From G963665215 sp963665215 (GTDB taxonomy: Bacteria > Chloroflexota > Dehalococcoidia > Lucifugimonadales > CAUZJF01): 64,000 nucleotides of DNA. The DNA lies in NCBI GenBank assembly GCA_963665215.2, contig CAXXWW010000008.1:682001-746000 (forward strand). Reading direction: 5' to 3'. Positions 29,234 to 39,292 of this stretch are shown here, in pieces. Under the pieces are notes generated by a model. It was not told where the DNA came from. It saw only the letters and a list, made by a program, of their open reading frames with translations, and ran no database searches. Made by a program: the position numbers and the translations under genes. Numbering within the stretch: the first letter of the stretch is position 1; each line of letters starts with the position of its first letter.

Positions 29234-29463
29234 TCTGTCACCTTGTTCGCTGTAGGGTGCGGCACGCGCCCATCGTTGCGGTGGCTGAGGCCGTAGGGCC
29301 CTCGAATTCCAAGTCTCCCCACTAAGTATATCCAGCCGCCGAGGCGCCGTCCAGAAGATGCGTGCCGGCTGGCACCATGTGCCCCGGCCCGGCGATGCCT
29401 TATACTGTACGCCCAGGGCCAAAAAGGCGTGTTTTCCCCAGACACCTCAATGAGTATTAGGGC

Positions 29464-31485
29464 ATGAGCAGGTCTCAGGCGGTTGAACGGACCGCGGCGC
29501 TTCGCGAGGAGCTGAACCGGCACAACTACTCCTACCACGTGCGGGACCGGCCGGAGATCAGCGACGGCCAGTACGACGAGCTCATGCAAGAGCTTCGGCG
29601 GTTGGAGGAGAAGTTCCCGGACCTGGTGACGGCCGACTCCCCGACCCAGCGCGTCGGGGCCGAGCCCGCAGAGGCCTTTGTGCAGGCGCGGCATCCAGTG
29701 CCCCTGCTCAGCCTTGGAAACGCCTTTGACGACGAGGAGTTCATGGCATGGCACCGTCGCACCGCCGGCCTTCTCGACGACGACAGATTCGACATGGTCT
29801 GCGAGCTAAAGTACGACGGCCTGGCGGTTGCGCTGACCTATGAGGACGGCGTTCTCGTCCGTGGCGCCACCAGGGGCAACGGTTCGGTCGGCGAGGACGT
29901 GACCTTGAATCTCCGCACCATCAAGAGTATCCCGCTCAGGGTGCTGGGAGACGCCCCCAGCAGGTTTGAGGTCAGGGGCGAGGTGTTTTTCCCCATACCG
30001 GCGTTCAACCGGTTCAACGAGGAGCGCATTGCCCAGGGCCTGGAGCCGTATGCACACCCACGCAGCACCGCCGCCGGCTCTGTGCGGCAGCTGGACCCCC
30101 GTATGACGGCCCAGCGCCCGCTGGACATCTTTGTTTACAGCCTCGGGTACGCCGAAGGCGATGTGCCCGGCAGCCACTGGGATACCCTTGGCTATCTGGC
30201 CGACCTGGGATTCAAGATCAATCCCAACAACAGGCGCGTCCAGCGACCCGAGGAGGCCGTGGGCTACTATCGGTCGTGGCTGGAGGGCTCGGAGGGCCTG
30301 GACTACGGCTGCGACGGCGTCGTGATAAAAGTGGACCGGTTCGACTTTCAGCGGCACCTGGGCGTCGTCGGCAGAGAGCCGCGCTGGGCCGTCGCCTACA
30401 AGTTCCCGGCCACCCAGTCGGTCACGCGTCTACTGGACATCGGCGTGAACGTCGGCAGGACGGGCTCCCTCAACCCATATGCGGTGCTCGATCCCGTGGA
30501 CGTTGGCGGCGTCACGGTGAGGCAGGCAACGCTCCACAACGAGGACTACATTCGAGAAAGGGACCTTCGCATCGGCGACTGGGTCGTGGTCGAGAGGGCG
30601 GGAGAGGTCATCCCCCAGGTGGTTGCCGTCGTCACCGGCCGCCGCACCGGGCAGGAACAGGGGTTCGAGATGCCGGAAAAATGCCCGTCCTGCGGACAGC
30701 CCGTGGTCCGCCCGGAGGGCGAGGCGATGAGGCTGTGCGTCAACACCAGTTGTCCCGCGCAACTGGTCCGGCTGCTGGAGCACTTCGTCAGCAAGGGCGC
30801 GATGGACATCGACGGCATGGGCATAAAGCAAACGTCGATGCTGCTTGACAATGGCCTGATCAAGGACGTGGCAGACCTCTACTACCTGAGGAAAGAGGAC
30901 CTGCTGGAGCTGGAGCGCATGGCGGAGAAGAGCGTGACAAACCTGCTGGCCGCCATAGAGGCCAGTAAGGAGAGGCCGCTCTCGCGAGTGCTGCAGGCGC
31001 TGGGGGTCGGCCACGTCGGGTCAGAGGTGGCGGAGCTCCTGGCCCGCCATTTCGGGAGCATCGAGTCCCTGACGGAGGCCACCGAGGACGAGCTGACCGC
31101 CATTCCGTCCATAGGGCCGAAGATCGCTGCCACAGTGGTGACCTACTTCAAGAACGAGTCCAACCGGCGCGTGATAGAGAAGCTGCGCGCCGCCGGGGTG
31201 CGGCTGGAGGACGAGACCCGCGCTGAGCCGGCGCGGAAGCCGCTGGCGGGCCTCCGGTTCGTGGTGACCGGACGTCTTCAGGACTTCAGCCGCTCTCAGA
31301 TCGAGGACGCGATCAAGGAGGCCGGCGGCGCCGTAAGTGGGAGCGTCAGCCGCAAGACGGACTACCTCGTCGCAGGCGAAGATGCGGGGGCCAAGCTCGC
31401 CGATGCCGAGGCGTTGGGGGTCAGCATCCTGGCGGAGGCTGATTTCCGGAAGCTGGTGGAGGAGCGGTCGGAAAGTCAGGCTTGA
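29464..31485 (+). CDS. ligA: NAD-dependent DNA ligase LigA
   Basis: The protein is 673 residues, the standard length. Domain Ia has the NAD-binding YHVRDRPEISDGQYDELM region, the adenylation domain has Lys116 in KYDGLAV, and the OB fold has VGRTGSLNPYA. A four-Cys zinc finger (CPSC...C...CPAQ) lies at about 407-431. Helix-hairpin-helix motifs (LGVGHVGSEVAE; IPSIGPKIA) and a C-terminal BRCT domain (about 590-673, LAGLRFVVTGRL) follow. The frame is intact. It is followed by recF in the same frame without an ATG, GTG or TTG start between them. Confidence 0.96.
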   Translation: MSRSQAVERTAALREELNRHNYSYHVRDRPEISDGQYDELMQELRRLEEKFPDLVTADSPTQRVGAEPAEAFVQARHPVPLLSLGNAFDDEEFMAWHRRTAGLLDDDRFDMVCELKYDGLAVALTYEDGVLVRGATRGNGSVGEDVTLNLRTIKSIPLRVLGDAPSRFEVRGEVFFPIPAFNRFNEERIAQGLEPYAHPRSTAAGSVRQLDPRMTAQRPLDIFVYSLGYAEGDVPGSHWDTLGYLADLGFKINPNNRRVQRPEEAVGYYRSWLEGSEGLDYGCDGVVIKVDRFDFQRHLGVVGREPRWAVAYKFPATQSVTRLLDIGVNVGRTGSLNPYAVLDPVDVGGVTVRQATLHNEDYIRERDLRIGDWVVVERAGEVIPQVVAVVTGRRTGQEQGFEMPEKCPSCGQPVVRPEGEAMRLCVNTSCPAQLVRLLEHFVSKGAMDIDGMGIKQTSMLLDNGLIKDVADLYYLRKEDLLELERMAEKSVTNLLAAIEASKERPLSRVLQALGVGHVGSEVAELLARHFGSIESLTEATEDELTAIPSIGPKIAATVVTYFKNESNRRVIEKLRAAGVRLEDETRAEPARKPLAGLRFVVTGRLQDFSRSQIEDAIKEAGGAVSGSVSRKTDYLVAGEDAGAKLADAEALGVSILAEADFRKLVEERSESQA

Positions 31486-31599
31486 TCCACCCCCGCAGGA
31501 CCCTCATCCCCCGACCACGCTTCGCAGGCTGAGGGGCAGCAGGGGCGTTCAGTTGAGCGCTCTTGCACGGAGAAAAATACAGGGCCGCGAGGTCTCCCC

Positions 31600-32808
31600 A
31601 TTTACGTCAGCCACCTGGGCCTCCTGAACTTCCGCAACTACGAGCGGCTGGAGCTCGACCTGGAGCCCGGCATGGTCCTCTTTCAGGGGGGAAACGCGCA
31701 GGGTAAGAGCAACCTGCTGGAGGCCCTGTACATCCTGGCGATAGCCAAGTCTCCCAGGGCGTCGGCCGACAGGGAGATGGTCCGCTGGCAGGTCCCTCCC
31801 GACGACGCACACGCCCAGGTCTCCGCGGTCGTGCAGCGCGCCGGTGGAGACGTCCGCGTCCAGATTGACTTTTTGGCCAGCGCTCCTGAGGCGCCGGACG
31901 TGAGCGGTGATGGGGGGGAGGGTGACACACAGCGATCTGACCCGCACGGCTCGAAGGCCCCCCCGGTGCAGAAGCACCTCAAGGTGAACGGCGTGCCCCG
32001 CCGGACCTCGGAACTGATAGGCGAGATCAACGCGGTGATGTTCAGCGCCAGCGACCTGGACCTGGTGCTCGGCCCGCCTGTCATGAGGCGCCGCTACATG
32101 GATATCCTGATCTCCCAGATAGACCGCCACTATCTCAGGTCACTGCAGCGATACCAGCGGGTTGTCTCACAGCGCAACCATCTCCTCAAGACGGTCAGGG
32201 AGGGACGCGCACATCGCGGCGAGCTCGATTTCTGGGACGAGGAGCTGGCCGAGACAGGCGGGTACATAATGTCCAGGCGCGCGGCCACCGTGGTGACGCT
32301 CTCGCAGCAGGCGGGCGCCATTCACAGGGAGCTGACCGGTAACGGCGAGGGCCTGGAGCTGGTTTTTCGTCCGAGCGTCGAGGCGGTCTCTAGTGAATCC
32401 GAGGAAGATATGGGCCAGGCCCTAAAGAGGTCCCTGGAGCAAGGGCGTGACCGGGAGGTGGCGCAGGGGTTCACCGTCTGCGGGCCGCACCGAGACGACC
32501 TTCAGATGGTCCTGGACAATATGGACGCCGGGGCCTACGCTTCCAGGGGCCAGTGCCGCACGGTGGTCCTGGCCATGAAGCTGGCGGAGGCCGGCTATCT
32601 CAGGGACCAGCGTGGCCAGGAGCCCATTCTCCTGCTGGACGACGTGCTTTCGGAGCTGGACGGAGCTCGCAGGGCCCACGTCCTGGAGAGGACGCTCCAA
32701 TACCAGCAGTGCTTCATCACGACGGCCGACGCAGCGCAGATCGATGAGGGGTATCTTTCCAGGATGTCCAGGTACGCCATCAGCCGCGGCCGGGCGGAGC
32801 CGGTCTAA
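31600..32808 (+). CDS. recF: DNA replication and repair protein RecF, with probable ATT start
   Basis: RecF is an SMC-like ATPase that loads RecA at gaps. Walker A is GGNAQGKSNL, the signature region lies near CGPHRDDLQM and Walker B is PILLLDDVLSELD. RecF proteins open with a segment like MYLSHLxLxNFRNY. Here the codons for (I)YVSHLGLLNFRNYERLELDL begin at ATT 31600, preceded by GAGG, and no ATG, GTG or TTG exists in this frame back to the ligA stop. The first ATG (31672) would delete the beta strand and NFRNY motif. ATT is therefore the likely initiator, giving 402 residues. Confidence 0.92.
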   Translation: MYVSHLGLLNFRNYERLELDLEPGMVLFQGGNAQGKSNLLEALYILAIAKSPRASADREMVRWQVPPDDAHAQVSAVVQRAGGDVRVQIDFLASAPEAPDVSGDGGEGDTQRSDPHGSKAPPVQKHLKVNGVPRRTSELIGEINAVMFSASDLDLVLGPPVMRRRYMDILISQIDRHYLRSLQRYQRVVSQRNHLLKTVREGRAHRGELDFWDEELAETGGYIMSRRAATVVTLSQQAGAIHRELTGNGEGLELVFRPSVEAVSSESEEDMGQALKRSLEQGRDREVAQGFTVCGPHRDDLQMVLDNMDAGAYASRGQCRTVVLAMKLAEAGYLRDQRGQEPILLLDDVLSELDGARRAHVLERTLQYQQCFITTADAAQIDEGYLSRMSRYAISRGRAEPV

Positions 32809-32827
32809 TGACTCAAGAGGACCGCGT

Positions 32828-34192
32828 TTGGAGAGTGGGATAGAGCGGGCCGTCGATACGGCCGCGAGGTTGATCGTCGAGTCGGCTCGCGTGGTGGCGC
32901 TGGTGGTCTCCGGCCTGTCGGTTGCCATCCTGGCCACGTCGTGCGCGGGAGAGCCTGCCACGGCGACCCCTGGGCCACCACCTGTATCGCCCGGTGGGCC
33001 GGCCGCCTCGCCTACGGCGGTCCAAATGCCGACGCCGACCCCCGAGGCCACGCCGGAGGTCGCCCACCTCTCCAAGATGTCGGTTGAAAAGGCCTTCCCA
33101 GGTCTGTCCTTTCGAGGGATGGTGCATCTGACCTACCCAGACGACGGCAGCAACAGGTTATTCGTGGTGCTTCAGCCAGGCCAAGTAATGGTCTTTGACA
33201 ACGATCGGGACACGACCTCTGCGGAGACGTTCCTCGATATCAGGGACCAAGTAAACGACCAGGGCTCCGAGGAGGGCCTGCTGGGACTGGCCTTCGATCC
33301 CCAGTTCAGGGCCAACGGCCACTTCTACGTGTACTACTCTGCCTCCCCTCCCAAACGATCGGTCATCTCGCGATACTCGGTGAGAGCGGGAGAGCCCAGC
33401 CGGGCCGACCCTGCGAGCGAGGTGACTGTCTTGGAGATTCCACAGCCTTTCAGCAACCACAACGGCGGTCAGCTTCTTTTCGGCCCGGACGGCTACCTCT
33501 ACGTGGGCCTGGGCGACGGCGGGTCGGGCGGTGACCCACAGGGGAACGGGCAGGACCCCTCTACGCTTCTGGGGTCGATCCTGCGCATCGACGTCAGCGC
33601 GGCGCCCGGCGGCGCGTACCTGGTCCCGCCGGACAATCCGTTCGTCGGTCGAGAAGGGGACGCCCGGGCGGAGATCTGGGCCTACGGCCTCCGGAATCCC
33701 TGGCGCTTCAGCTTCGACCGCGAGACGGGCGAGCTGTGGGCGGCGGACGTCGGGCAGAACAAGTTCGAAGAGGTGGACATAATCAGGCCGGGGGGCAACT
33801 ACGGCTGGAACATTATGGAAGGGTCCTACTGCTTTCTCGGTAGGCTCACCATCGCGCAGTTGCTGAAGCGAGGCAGCGCCGGCCCGGACCGGAACTGCGA
33901 CCAGGAAGGGCTAGAGCCACCTATAATCGACTATGATCACGACGAAGGGTGCTCGGTCACCGGCGGATACGTCTATCGGGGCTCGAGGCTGCCGTCGCTC
34001 TACGGCGCGTACGTCTACGGCGACTTTTGCAGCGGGAAGATCTGGGCGCTCACGTACGATGGGGCCAGGGTCACGGAACTCCTGGAGATAGTGGACTCGC
34101 AATTGAGTATCCCGGCCTTCGGGGAAGACCCAGCGGGCGAGCTGTACATCTTGTCCTTCGACGGCAGTATCTACCGGCTGACACGGCCGTGA
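32828..34192 (+). CDS. Sugar-dehydrogenase-like beta-propeller lipoprotein (PQQ/GDH-type)
   Basis: The protein is 454 residues from TTG 32828, which follows AAGAGGA. A signal peptide ends in lipobox ATSC with Cys39, followed by a Pro/Thr-rich linker to about residue 75. The propeller domain has motifs of the glucose/sorbosone dehydrogenase family: EEGLLGLAFDPQF, SNHNGGQLLFGPDGYLYVGLGDGG, LRNPWRFSFDRETGELWAADVGQN, GGNYGWN and YVYGDFCSGKIWAL. It probably oxidises sugars or aldoses outside the membrane with PQQ, or acts as a soluble binding propeller. It starts 19 bp after recF. Confidence 0.85.
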   Translation: MESGIERAVDTAARLIVESARVVALVVSGLSVAILATSCAGEPATATPGPPPVSPGGPAASPTAVQMPTPTPEATPEVAHLSKMSVEKAFPGLSFRGMVHLTYPDDGSNRLFVVLQPGQVMVFDNDRDTTSAETFLDIRDQVNDQGSEEGLLGLAFDPQFRANGHFYVYYSASPPKRSVISRYSVRAGEPSRADPASEVTVLEIPQPFSNHNGGQLLFGPDGYLYVGLGDGGSGGDPQGNGQDPSTLLGSILRIDVSAAPGGAYLVPPDNPFVGREGDARAEIWAYGLRNPWRFSFDRETGELWAADVGQNKFEEVDIIRPGGNYGWNIMEGSYCFLGRLTIAQLLKRGSAGPDRNCDQEGLEPPIIDYDHDEGCSVTGGYVYRGSRLPSLYGAYVYGDFCSGKIWALTYDGARVTELLEIVDSQLSIPAFGEDPAGELYILSFDGSIYRLTRP

Positions 34193-34228
34193 TGGCCGAT
34201 GAAGAGCACGGCGGAGCGATAGGCCTCG

Positions 34229-34708
34229 ATGAAGATTCGACGATATCAGGAGACCGACCACGGCGGGGTGTGGGCGCTCCACAACCTGGCCCTGACAGGT
34301 GTGGGAGCACACCCTGAGATCGGGGGATGGGACGAGGATCTGCACCGTATTCAGGAAGAGTATATCGACAGAGGTGGTGAATTCCTCGTTGGCACTCGTG
34401 GCGGCCGGATTGTCGCCATGGGGGCGTTGAGGCGCTCGTCGAGCGAACGTGCGGAGATCAAGCGCATGAGGGTGCACCCCGACTGCCAGCGGCAAGGTTT
34501 GGGACAAGAGGTCTTGAGGACCTTGGAGACCAGGGCCGTCGAGCTGGGTTACGCCGCGCTGCACCTCACCACCACGGTACATCAGCATGCGGCGCGAAAG
34601 CTCTACGCAAAGAGTGGCTATGTCGAGGTAGGCCGGGACCGGATCGGCGAGTTCGACGTGGTCCACCTCGAAAAGTCCCTTCTGAGGGACCGCGGGAGGG
34701 AGGAGTAG
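34229..34708 (+). CDS. GNAT-family N-acetyltransferase
   Basis: The protein is 159 residues. The acetyl-CoA loop motif is RVHPDCQRQGLGQEVL and the C-terminal motif is LYAKSGYVEVGR, both clear GNAT features. The gene begins shortly after the dehydrogenase-like gene and ends 2 bp before the alcohol dehydrogenase start, so the three may be one transcript. The substrate is unknown. Confidence 0.85.
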   Translation: MKIRRYQETDHGGVWALHNLALTGVGAHPEIGGWDEDLHRIQEEYIDRGGEFLVGTRGGRIVAMGALRRSSSERAEIKRMRVHPDCQRQGLGQEVLRTLETRAVELGYAALHLTTTVHQHAARKLYAKSGYVEVGRDRIGEFDVVHLEKSLLRDRGREE

Positions 34709-34710
34709 AG

Positions 34711-35732
34711 ATGCCCACGATGCCAGCCGCGGTGGCGACGGCGCTCAGGGAGGTGCGATGCGAGGAGATCGCCGCGCCGGCTCCGGCGCCGGGTAAGGTG
34801 CTGGTTCGCTCTACGCTGGCCTCCATATGCGGCAGCGATCTGCACGTGGTGTACATGGGCTGGAACGTCCACAGGTTTCCGCTACCGCACGGACACCCCG
34901 GGCATGAGGCCGTCGGCGAGGTAGTGGACGGCGGCGGCACCGAATTCGTCCCTGGAGAGTCGGTGCTTACGGTTCCCAGGATCTGGGACGCGAAGGCCTT
35001 CGCGGGGTACCAACTCATCGGACCTGAGCAGCTGGTGCGGCTGCCGAATTCAGCGCCAGTCGCGCACCTGCTGATGGCGCAGCAGCTGGGCACGGTGGTG
35101 TATGGGTGCAAGCGGCTTCCGCCGTTGCTGGGACAGACCGTGGCCGTCATAGGCCAGGGCTCGGTAGGGTTGTTCCACGACTTGATGCTGCGACGGCTGG
35201 GAGCAAACCGCATCATCGCCATCGAGCCGGTGCCGGAGAGGCTGGCGGCCGGCCGGGACATGGGAATCGACGAGGCAGTGGACGTTACGGGGGACGGGGC
35301 CACCGAGGCGGTGCTGGAACTGACCGGGGGTCGGGGCGCCGACGTAGTCGTCGAGGCGGTGGGAAGCGTTGAGACGCTGAACCAGTCACTGAAGCTTGCC
35401 CGCCCGGGTGGACGGATAGCAGTTTTCGGCCTGCCATCCACCATGGACCCCGTGCCCTTTGACTGGGACACCTTTTTCCGCAAGAGCCTGTACATGCACA
35501 CCGTCCACGGCGCCCAAGACGAGCCGGGACTGCCCGATTTCCACCTGGCGGTGGACCTCATAACCAGGGGTGAGATAGACATGGCCCCCTTCGCCATCCG
35601 GCTTCCCGCCAATCAGGTAATTCAGGAGCAGTCACCCACCGGTTCCCCATTTCCCGGGTACAGGTTCCCCAGGCCTTCGACCTCGCTTACACGAAGGGGG
35701 ACGGCGCTCTGAAGGTGTCTCTTACCTTTTAG
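34711..35732 (+). CDS. Zinc-type alcohol dehydrogenase (MDR), with a one-base frameshift
   Basis: The MDR domain includes SICGSDLHVV (metal-ligand Cys), HGHPGHEAVGEV and the nucleotide-binding VAVIGQGSVGLF. Reading stays normal to about VIQEQ, then the visible frame turns non-coding. Adding one T near 35632 restores FTHRFPIS and then AFDLAYTKGDGALKVSLTF, ending at TAG 35732. The tail is typical of the family, so this is a single-base loss in a T run. The product would be about 340 residues. It may act on a sugar or threonine-like alcohol; the substrate is not clear. Confidence 0.82.
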
Positions 35733-35956
35733 CGCCCGCCTGAAGGAGCGGCGCTTCCGGCCAACGCTAGGCCAGTGTCTGATGCAGGCGGCGGGTCAGC
35801 CGCTCTCGAATCGAACGTTGACTGTGCTCAACATGTCGGCGACGTCTATGATGCCCCAACTTTGATGTTGACTGGTGCCCTTCCAGGGCGACGCGAGCGG
35901 GGTAACGGGGGAACCCGCACGCCGACGTCCCCCGACTCCTCCTTGACCCGGCGCAA

Positions 35957-36310
35957 CTACATTCCCTGCGACTCGCGATATGGGCGCCCGGCTCCTTCTG
36001 AGGCCGTGGAAGCCGACCTGCTTGAGGACGCCTGACCGGCACCAGCAGGGAGGTCCCGCCGTGTCCGGGCGTCTCCGCCCATGCCGCCGGGCCGCACCAC
36101 AAGCTTGTCCAGCAGCGCCGCCAGGTTCTCCACCTTGGTCTCATACCGGCCAATTTTCAGCATGACCTCGCCGTACAGCTGCAGGAGGGCCGCGTGCTCG
36201 GTCGTACCAGAGCGGAGGCCGTCCTGGTTGACGGCTGAAGGAGGCAGCCCCGAACGCCGCGACGTACGCCCCCCGGGCGGCGGGCGGTCCGAGTCCATTG
36301 CGTTAGCCAC
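35957..36310 (-). CDS. Small hypothetical protein with a coiled-coil segment
   Basis: The 117-residue protein starts at GTG 36310 behind GAGGTGA, 4 nt after the stop of the hybrid kinase, so it is in the same operon. The middle (HAALLQLYGEVMLKIGRYETKVENLAALLDKL) looks like an amphipathic coiled coil; the ends are Pro/Gly/Arg-rich. No family is recognised. It may be a signalling accessory by position only. Confidence 0.45.
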   Translation of the reverse strand: MANAMDSDRPPPGGRTSRRSGLPPSAVNQDGLRSGTTEHAALLQLYGEVMLKIGRYETKVENLAALLDKLVVRPGGMGGDARTRRDLPAGAGQASSSRSASTASEGAGRPYRESQGM

Positions 36311-36313
36311 GGA

Positions 36314-37924
36314 TCACCTCTCTAGTACCGCTCGAACCTTGCGCGCCAACTCGGAGGGAGTGAATGGCTTTTCGATGAACACCGAAGAGGACTCCTGAGA
36401 GTCTATCTGGCCAATGGTGTCGCGTGCGTAGCCCGACGTGTACAGGATCCTGATGTTGGGTCGAAAGTCCCGCAATCTCTTTGCCAGCTCCCAGCCGCTC
36501 ATGATGGGCATGATCACGTCAGTAAAGAGCAGGTCGAGCCCCTGGTCGGCACGCCCCCGTGCCAGCGTGAGGGCCTCCACCCCCTCGGCAGCCTCCAGGA
36601 CTGTGTACCCCTGGGCCCGCAGCGTGGTAGCGGCCACTTCTCGCACCACCTGCTCGTCCTCCACCAGTAGCACAGTCTCGGTGCCGCGCGGCAGGGAGTC
36701 CTGTCCTCCACCAGTAGGTTGCGGGGCATTTCAGCGGGGAGCGAACCGTCGATGCGCGGAATCAAAATCTGGAACGTCGTCCCGCGCCCTGGCTCGCTGT
36801 GTACGTCGATGTACCCGCCACTCTGGGATATGATGGCGTAGCACGTGAACAGTCCGAGACCCGTCCCCTTGCCCCTCTCCTTGCTTGTGAAGAAGGGCTC
36901 GAATATGTGGGGCATCATGTCCTCGGGGGTGCCGGTGTCGGTGATGGACAGCATCACGTACTCGCCGGGAGAGACTCCGGAGTTTCGGCCTGCGGGCTCC
37001 TCGTCGATCGTTACGTTGGCAGTCTCTATGGTCAGCCTGCCGCCGTTGGGCATGGCGTCGCGTGCATTGAGGGCCAGGTTGAGCAACACCTGCTCCAGCT
37101 TATCGGATTCAATCTTGGCAAGCCCCAGGTCCGGCCGAGGTCGCGCTACCATCTCGATGTCCTCGCCCAATAGGCACCGGAGTATTTCGTCCAAATCCAA
37201 CACCACGACGCTGGGGCTGGCGATCCTAGACTCCGGCCTCCTGCCGCGGGAGAAGACCAGTAGCTGACGGCAGAGGCCGGCGCCCTGCTCGGCGGCCTTC
37301 TGGATCTCCTTCAGGCTGGCGCTTAGCCCGCCCCAATGGTCCTGGCTCCGCATGCCGAGCTGGCAATGGCCCAAAATGGCTGTCAAGAGGTTGTTGAAGT
37401 CGTGGGCGACACCGCCTGCAAGTTGGCCGACGGCCTCCATCTTTTGCGACTGAAGAATCTGCTCCTCGAGCCGCCTGCGCTTTGAGACGTCGTAAACCAG
37501 GGCAACGACATCATCTTCGCCGGCGGGGATGAACCTCGCCTCGTACTCGCGTAAGACGCCGTCAGTCCAAAGCTGATATTGGAAGGTGTGTGGCTCGCTC
37601 GTTCGGACCGATAGCCGGACGAGACGTAAGGCCTCGCCGGCGACCTCTATCGGAAATACGTTATGCTCCTTTTTGGCGGCGAAACCCCTGCCCGTAGCGG
37701 ATGACTTCAGCGCCCGCGGCGTCCTCGAGCCGATGCAGGTACCATCGGTCTTCATTCGAAAGACCAGGTCGGGGGCGGCGTTTAGCAGAGTCTTGTACGC
37801 GGTCTCTTTTTCGGGCGGCGTCACGCTCACCGCGACGTTGGTGGTTCTCTGCTTAGGCGCGACATCTAACGAGATTAGAGGCTCTAACCAATGCTCTCGG
37901 AGTGTCTTGTTTCTGTCCGCGTCA
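36314..37924 (-). pseudogene. Hybrid sensor histidine kinase, N-truncated by IS256 and frameshifted
   Basis: In order: a PAS-like region (AYKTLLNAAPDLVFRMKTDGT), HisKA with the acceptor His in GGVAHDFNNLLTAI, HATPase_c (NLALNARDAMPNGG; HIFEPFFTSKERGKGTGLGL) and a receiver domain (VLLVEDEQVVREVA...LLFTDVIMP). The N-terminus is cut at 37924 by IS256 copy 3. The kinase and receiver are in different frames; adding one C near 36700 (TCCT to TCCCT on the plus strand) joins them as RDSLPRGTETVLLVEDE. The receiver Asp is in LLFTDVIMP. It is dead at least at its 5' end. Confidence 0.85.
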
Positions 37925-39292
37925 GAGGTATCTTCAAAAAGTGTGTAAACAGTCAGGCGGTGTACCCTCTCTCTGAACAACACGGGCTCGAGGCCCAAGA
38001 GAGGAGATAGACCGCCCATGAGGAAGGAAAGCACTGAGAGTAGGTCGGAGTCAAGGCCGGAGTGGGAGCAGTTGGAGGATTGGGTGCGAAGCCAGGTCCA
38101 GAGGCTGATCCAGGAGTTGCTGGAGGAGGAGGTGACGGGGTTTCTGGGAAGGGCGAAGTCGGCGCTTAGATCCGACTCGGACTCAGATACCGGCTATCGG
38201 AACGGATACGGCAGAGCCCGGAGGCTTACGCTGAGTTCGGGAACGATACAGCTGAGGCGGCCGCGAGTCCGCGATACCGAGGAGCAGTTCGAGAGCCGGC
38301 TGCTGCCGCTGTTCGTCAACAGGACCAGGAAGGTTGCTGAGTTGATCCCCGAGCTGTACCTGCACGGTCTATCCGAAGGCGACTTCGATCTGGCTTTGCG
38401 GGGGCTGCTGGGAGAGGACGCACCGGTATCGGCGAGCACGGTGGCCCGGTTGAAGGATAAGTGGAACGATGAGCTTGCCCAATGGCGCAGCCGGCCCCTC
38501 GATGACCTGGAAGTGGTCTACATGTGGGTGGATGGAGTCTACGTCAAGGCTGGTCTTGAGAAGGAGAAGGCGGCGGTACTGGTGGTGATGGCGGCCCTGA
38601 GCGACGGGAGCAAGGTGGTGGTGAGCGCTGTTCCCGGATACAGGGAGTCCACAGAGAACTGGTCCGAGGTGCTCAGGGACATCAAGCGCCGGGGCTTGAG
38701 CTGCCCGAGGCTGGTGGTTGGAGACGGACACCTGGGCATCTGGGGAGCTCTGCGCAACGTCTATCCGCAGGCGGCAGAGCAACGCTGCTGGAACCACAAG
38801 ATCGTAAACGTGCTCGCCAAGCTTCCAAAGCGACAACAGGACCAGGCCAAGCTCATGCTGCGTACTATCCCCTACGCGCCGACTCGGACAGAGGCTGAGC
38901 GGCTCAGGACGGTGTTCACCAGGTGGTGCGGCGACCATTCCTACGAGGCGGCCTCAGAGGCCTTGGAGCGGGACTGGGACCGCACGGTCACCTTCTATGA
39001 CTTCCCAAAGGAGCACTGGGGGCACCTTCGCACGACGAACCCGGTAGAATCACCCTTCGCGGCCCTCAGGCTTCGGACCGATGCCGCCAAGCGCTACAAG
39101 AGGGTCGATCGGGCGATAGCGGTGATCTGGAAAATGTTGATGGTCGCCGAACAGCGCTTCAGGCGTCTGAAGGCCCCTGAGTTGATCGAAGACGTCTATC
39201 TCGGTGCACAGTATGCGGATGGAATCGCCATTGAATCAACGGCTGAGAAGGTCGCCGCCTGATGTCGTTTACACACCTATTGACGTAACCTC
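37925..39292 (+). mobile_element. IS256-family element, copy 3, without target duplication
   Basis: The element is 1368 bp with both inverted ends, but the flanking 8-mers differ (CCGCGTCA left, GCTTGGCG right). The neighbours are unrelated: a kinase 5' end and a transposase 3' end, both truncated at the element edge. This copy is inverted relative to the other three. The pattern fits recombination between two IS256 copies, not simple insertion. Confidence 0.93.
38018..39262 (+). CDS. IS256-family transposase, copy 3
   Basis: The 414-residue gene is intact. It differs from copies 2 and 4 at two residues seen: Gly41 for Ala (EVTGFLG) and Thr323 for Met (WDRTVTF). Candidate DDE residues are unchanged. 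Confidence 0.95.
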   Translation: MRKESTESRSESRPEWEQLEDWVRSQVQRLIQELLEEEVTGFLGRAKSALRSDSDSDTGYRNGYGRARRLTLSSGTIQLRRPRVRDTEEQFESRLLPLFVNRTRKVAELIPELYLHGLSEGDFDLALRGLLGEDAPVSASTVARLKDKWNDELAQWRSRPLDDLEVVYMWVDGVYVKAGLEKEKAAVLVVMAALSDGSKVVVSAVPGYRESTENWSEVLRDIKRRGLSCPRLVVGDGHLGIWGALRNVYPQAAEQRCWNHKIVNVLAKLPKRQQDQAKLMLRTIPYAPTRTEAERLRTVFTRWCGDHSYEAASEALERDWDRTVTFYDFPKEHWGHLRTTNPVESPFAALRLRTDAAKRYKRVDRAIAVIWKMLMVAEQRFRRLKAPELIEDVYLGAQYADGIAIESTAEKVAA

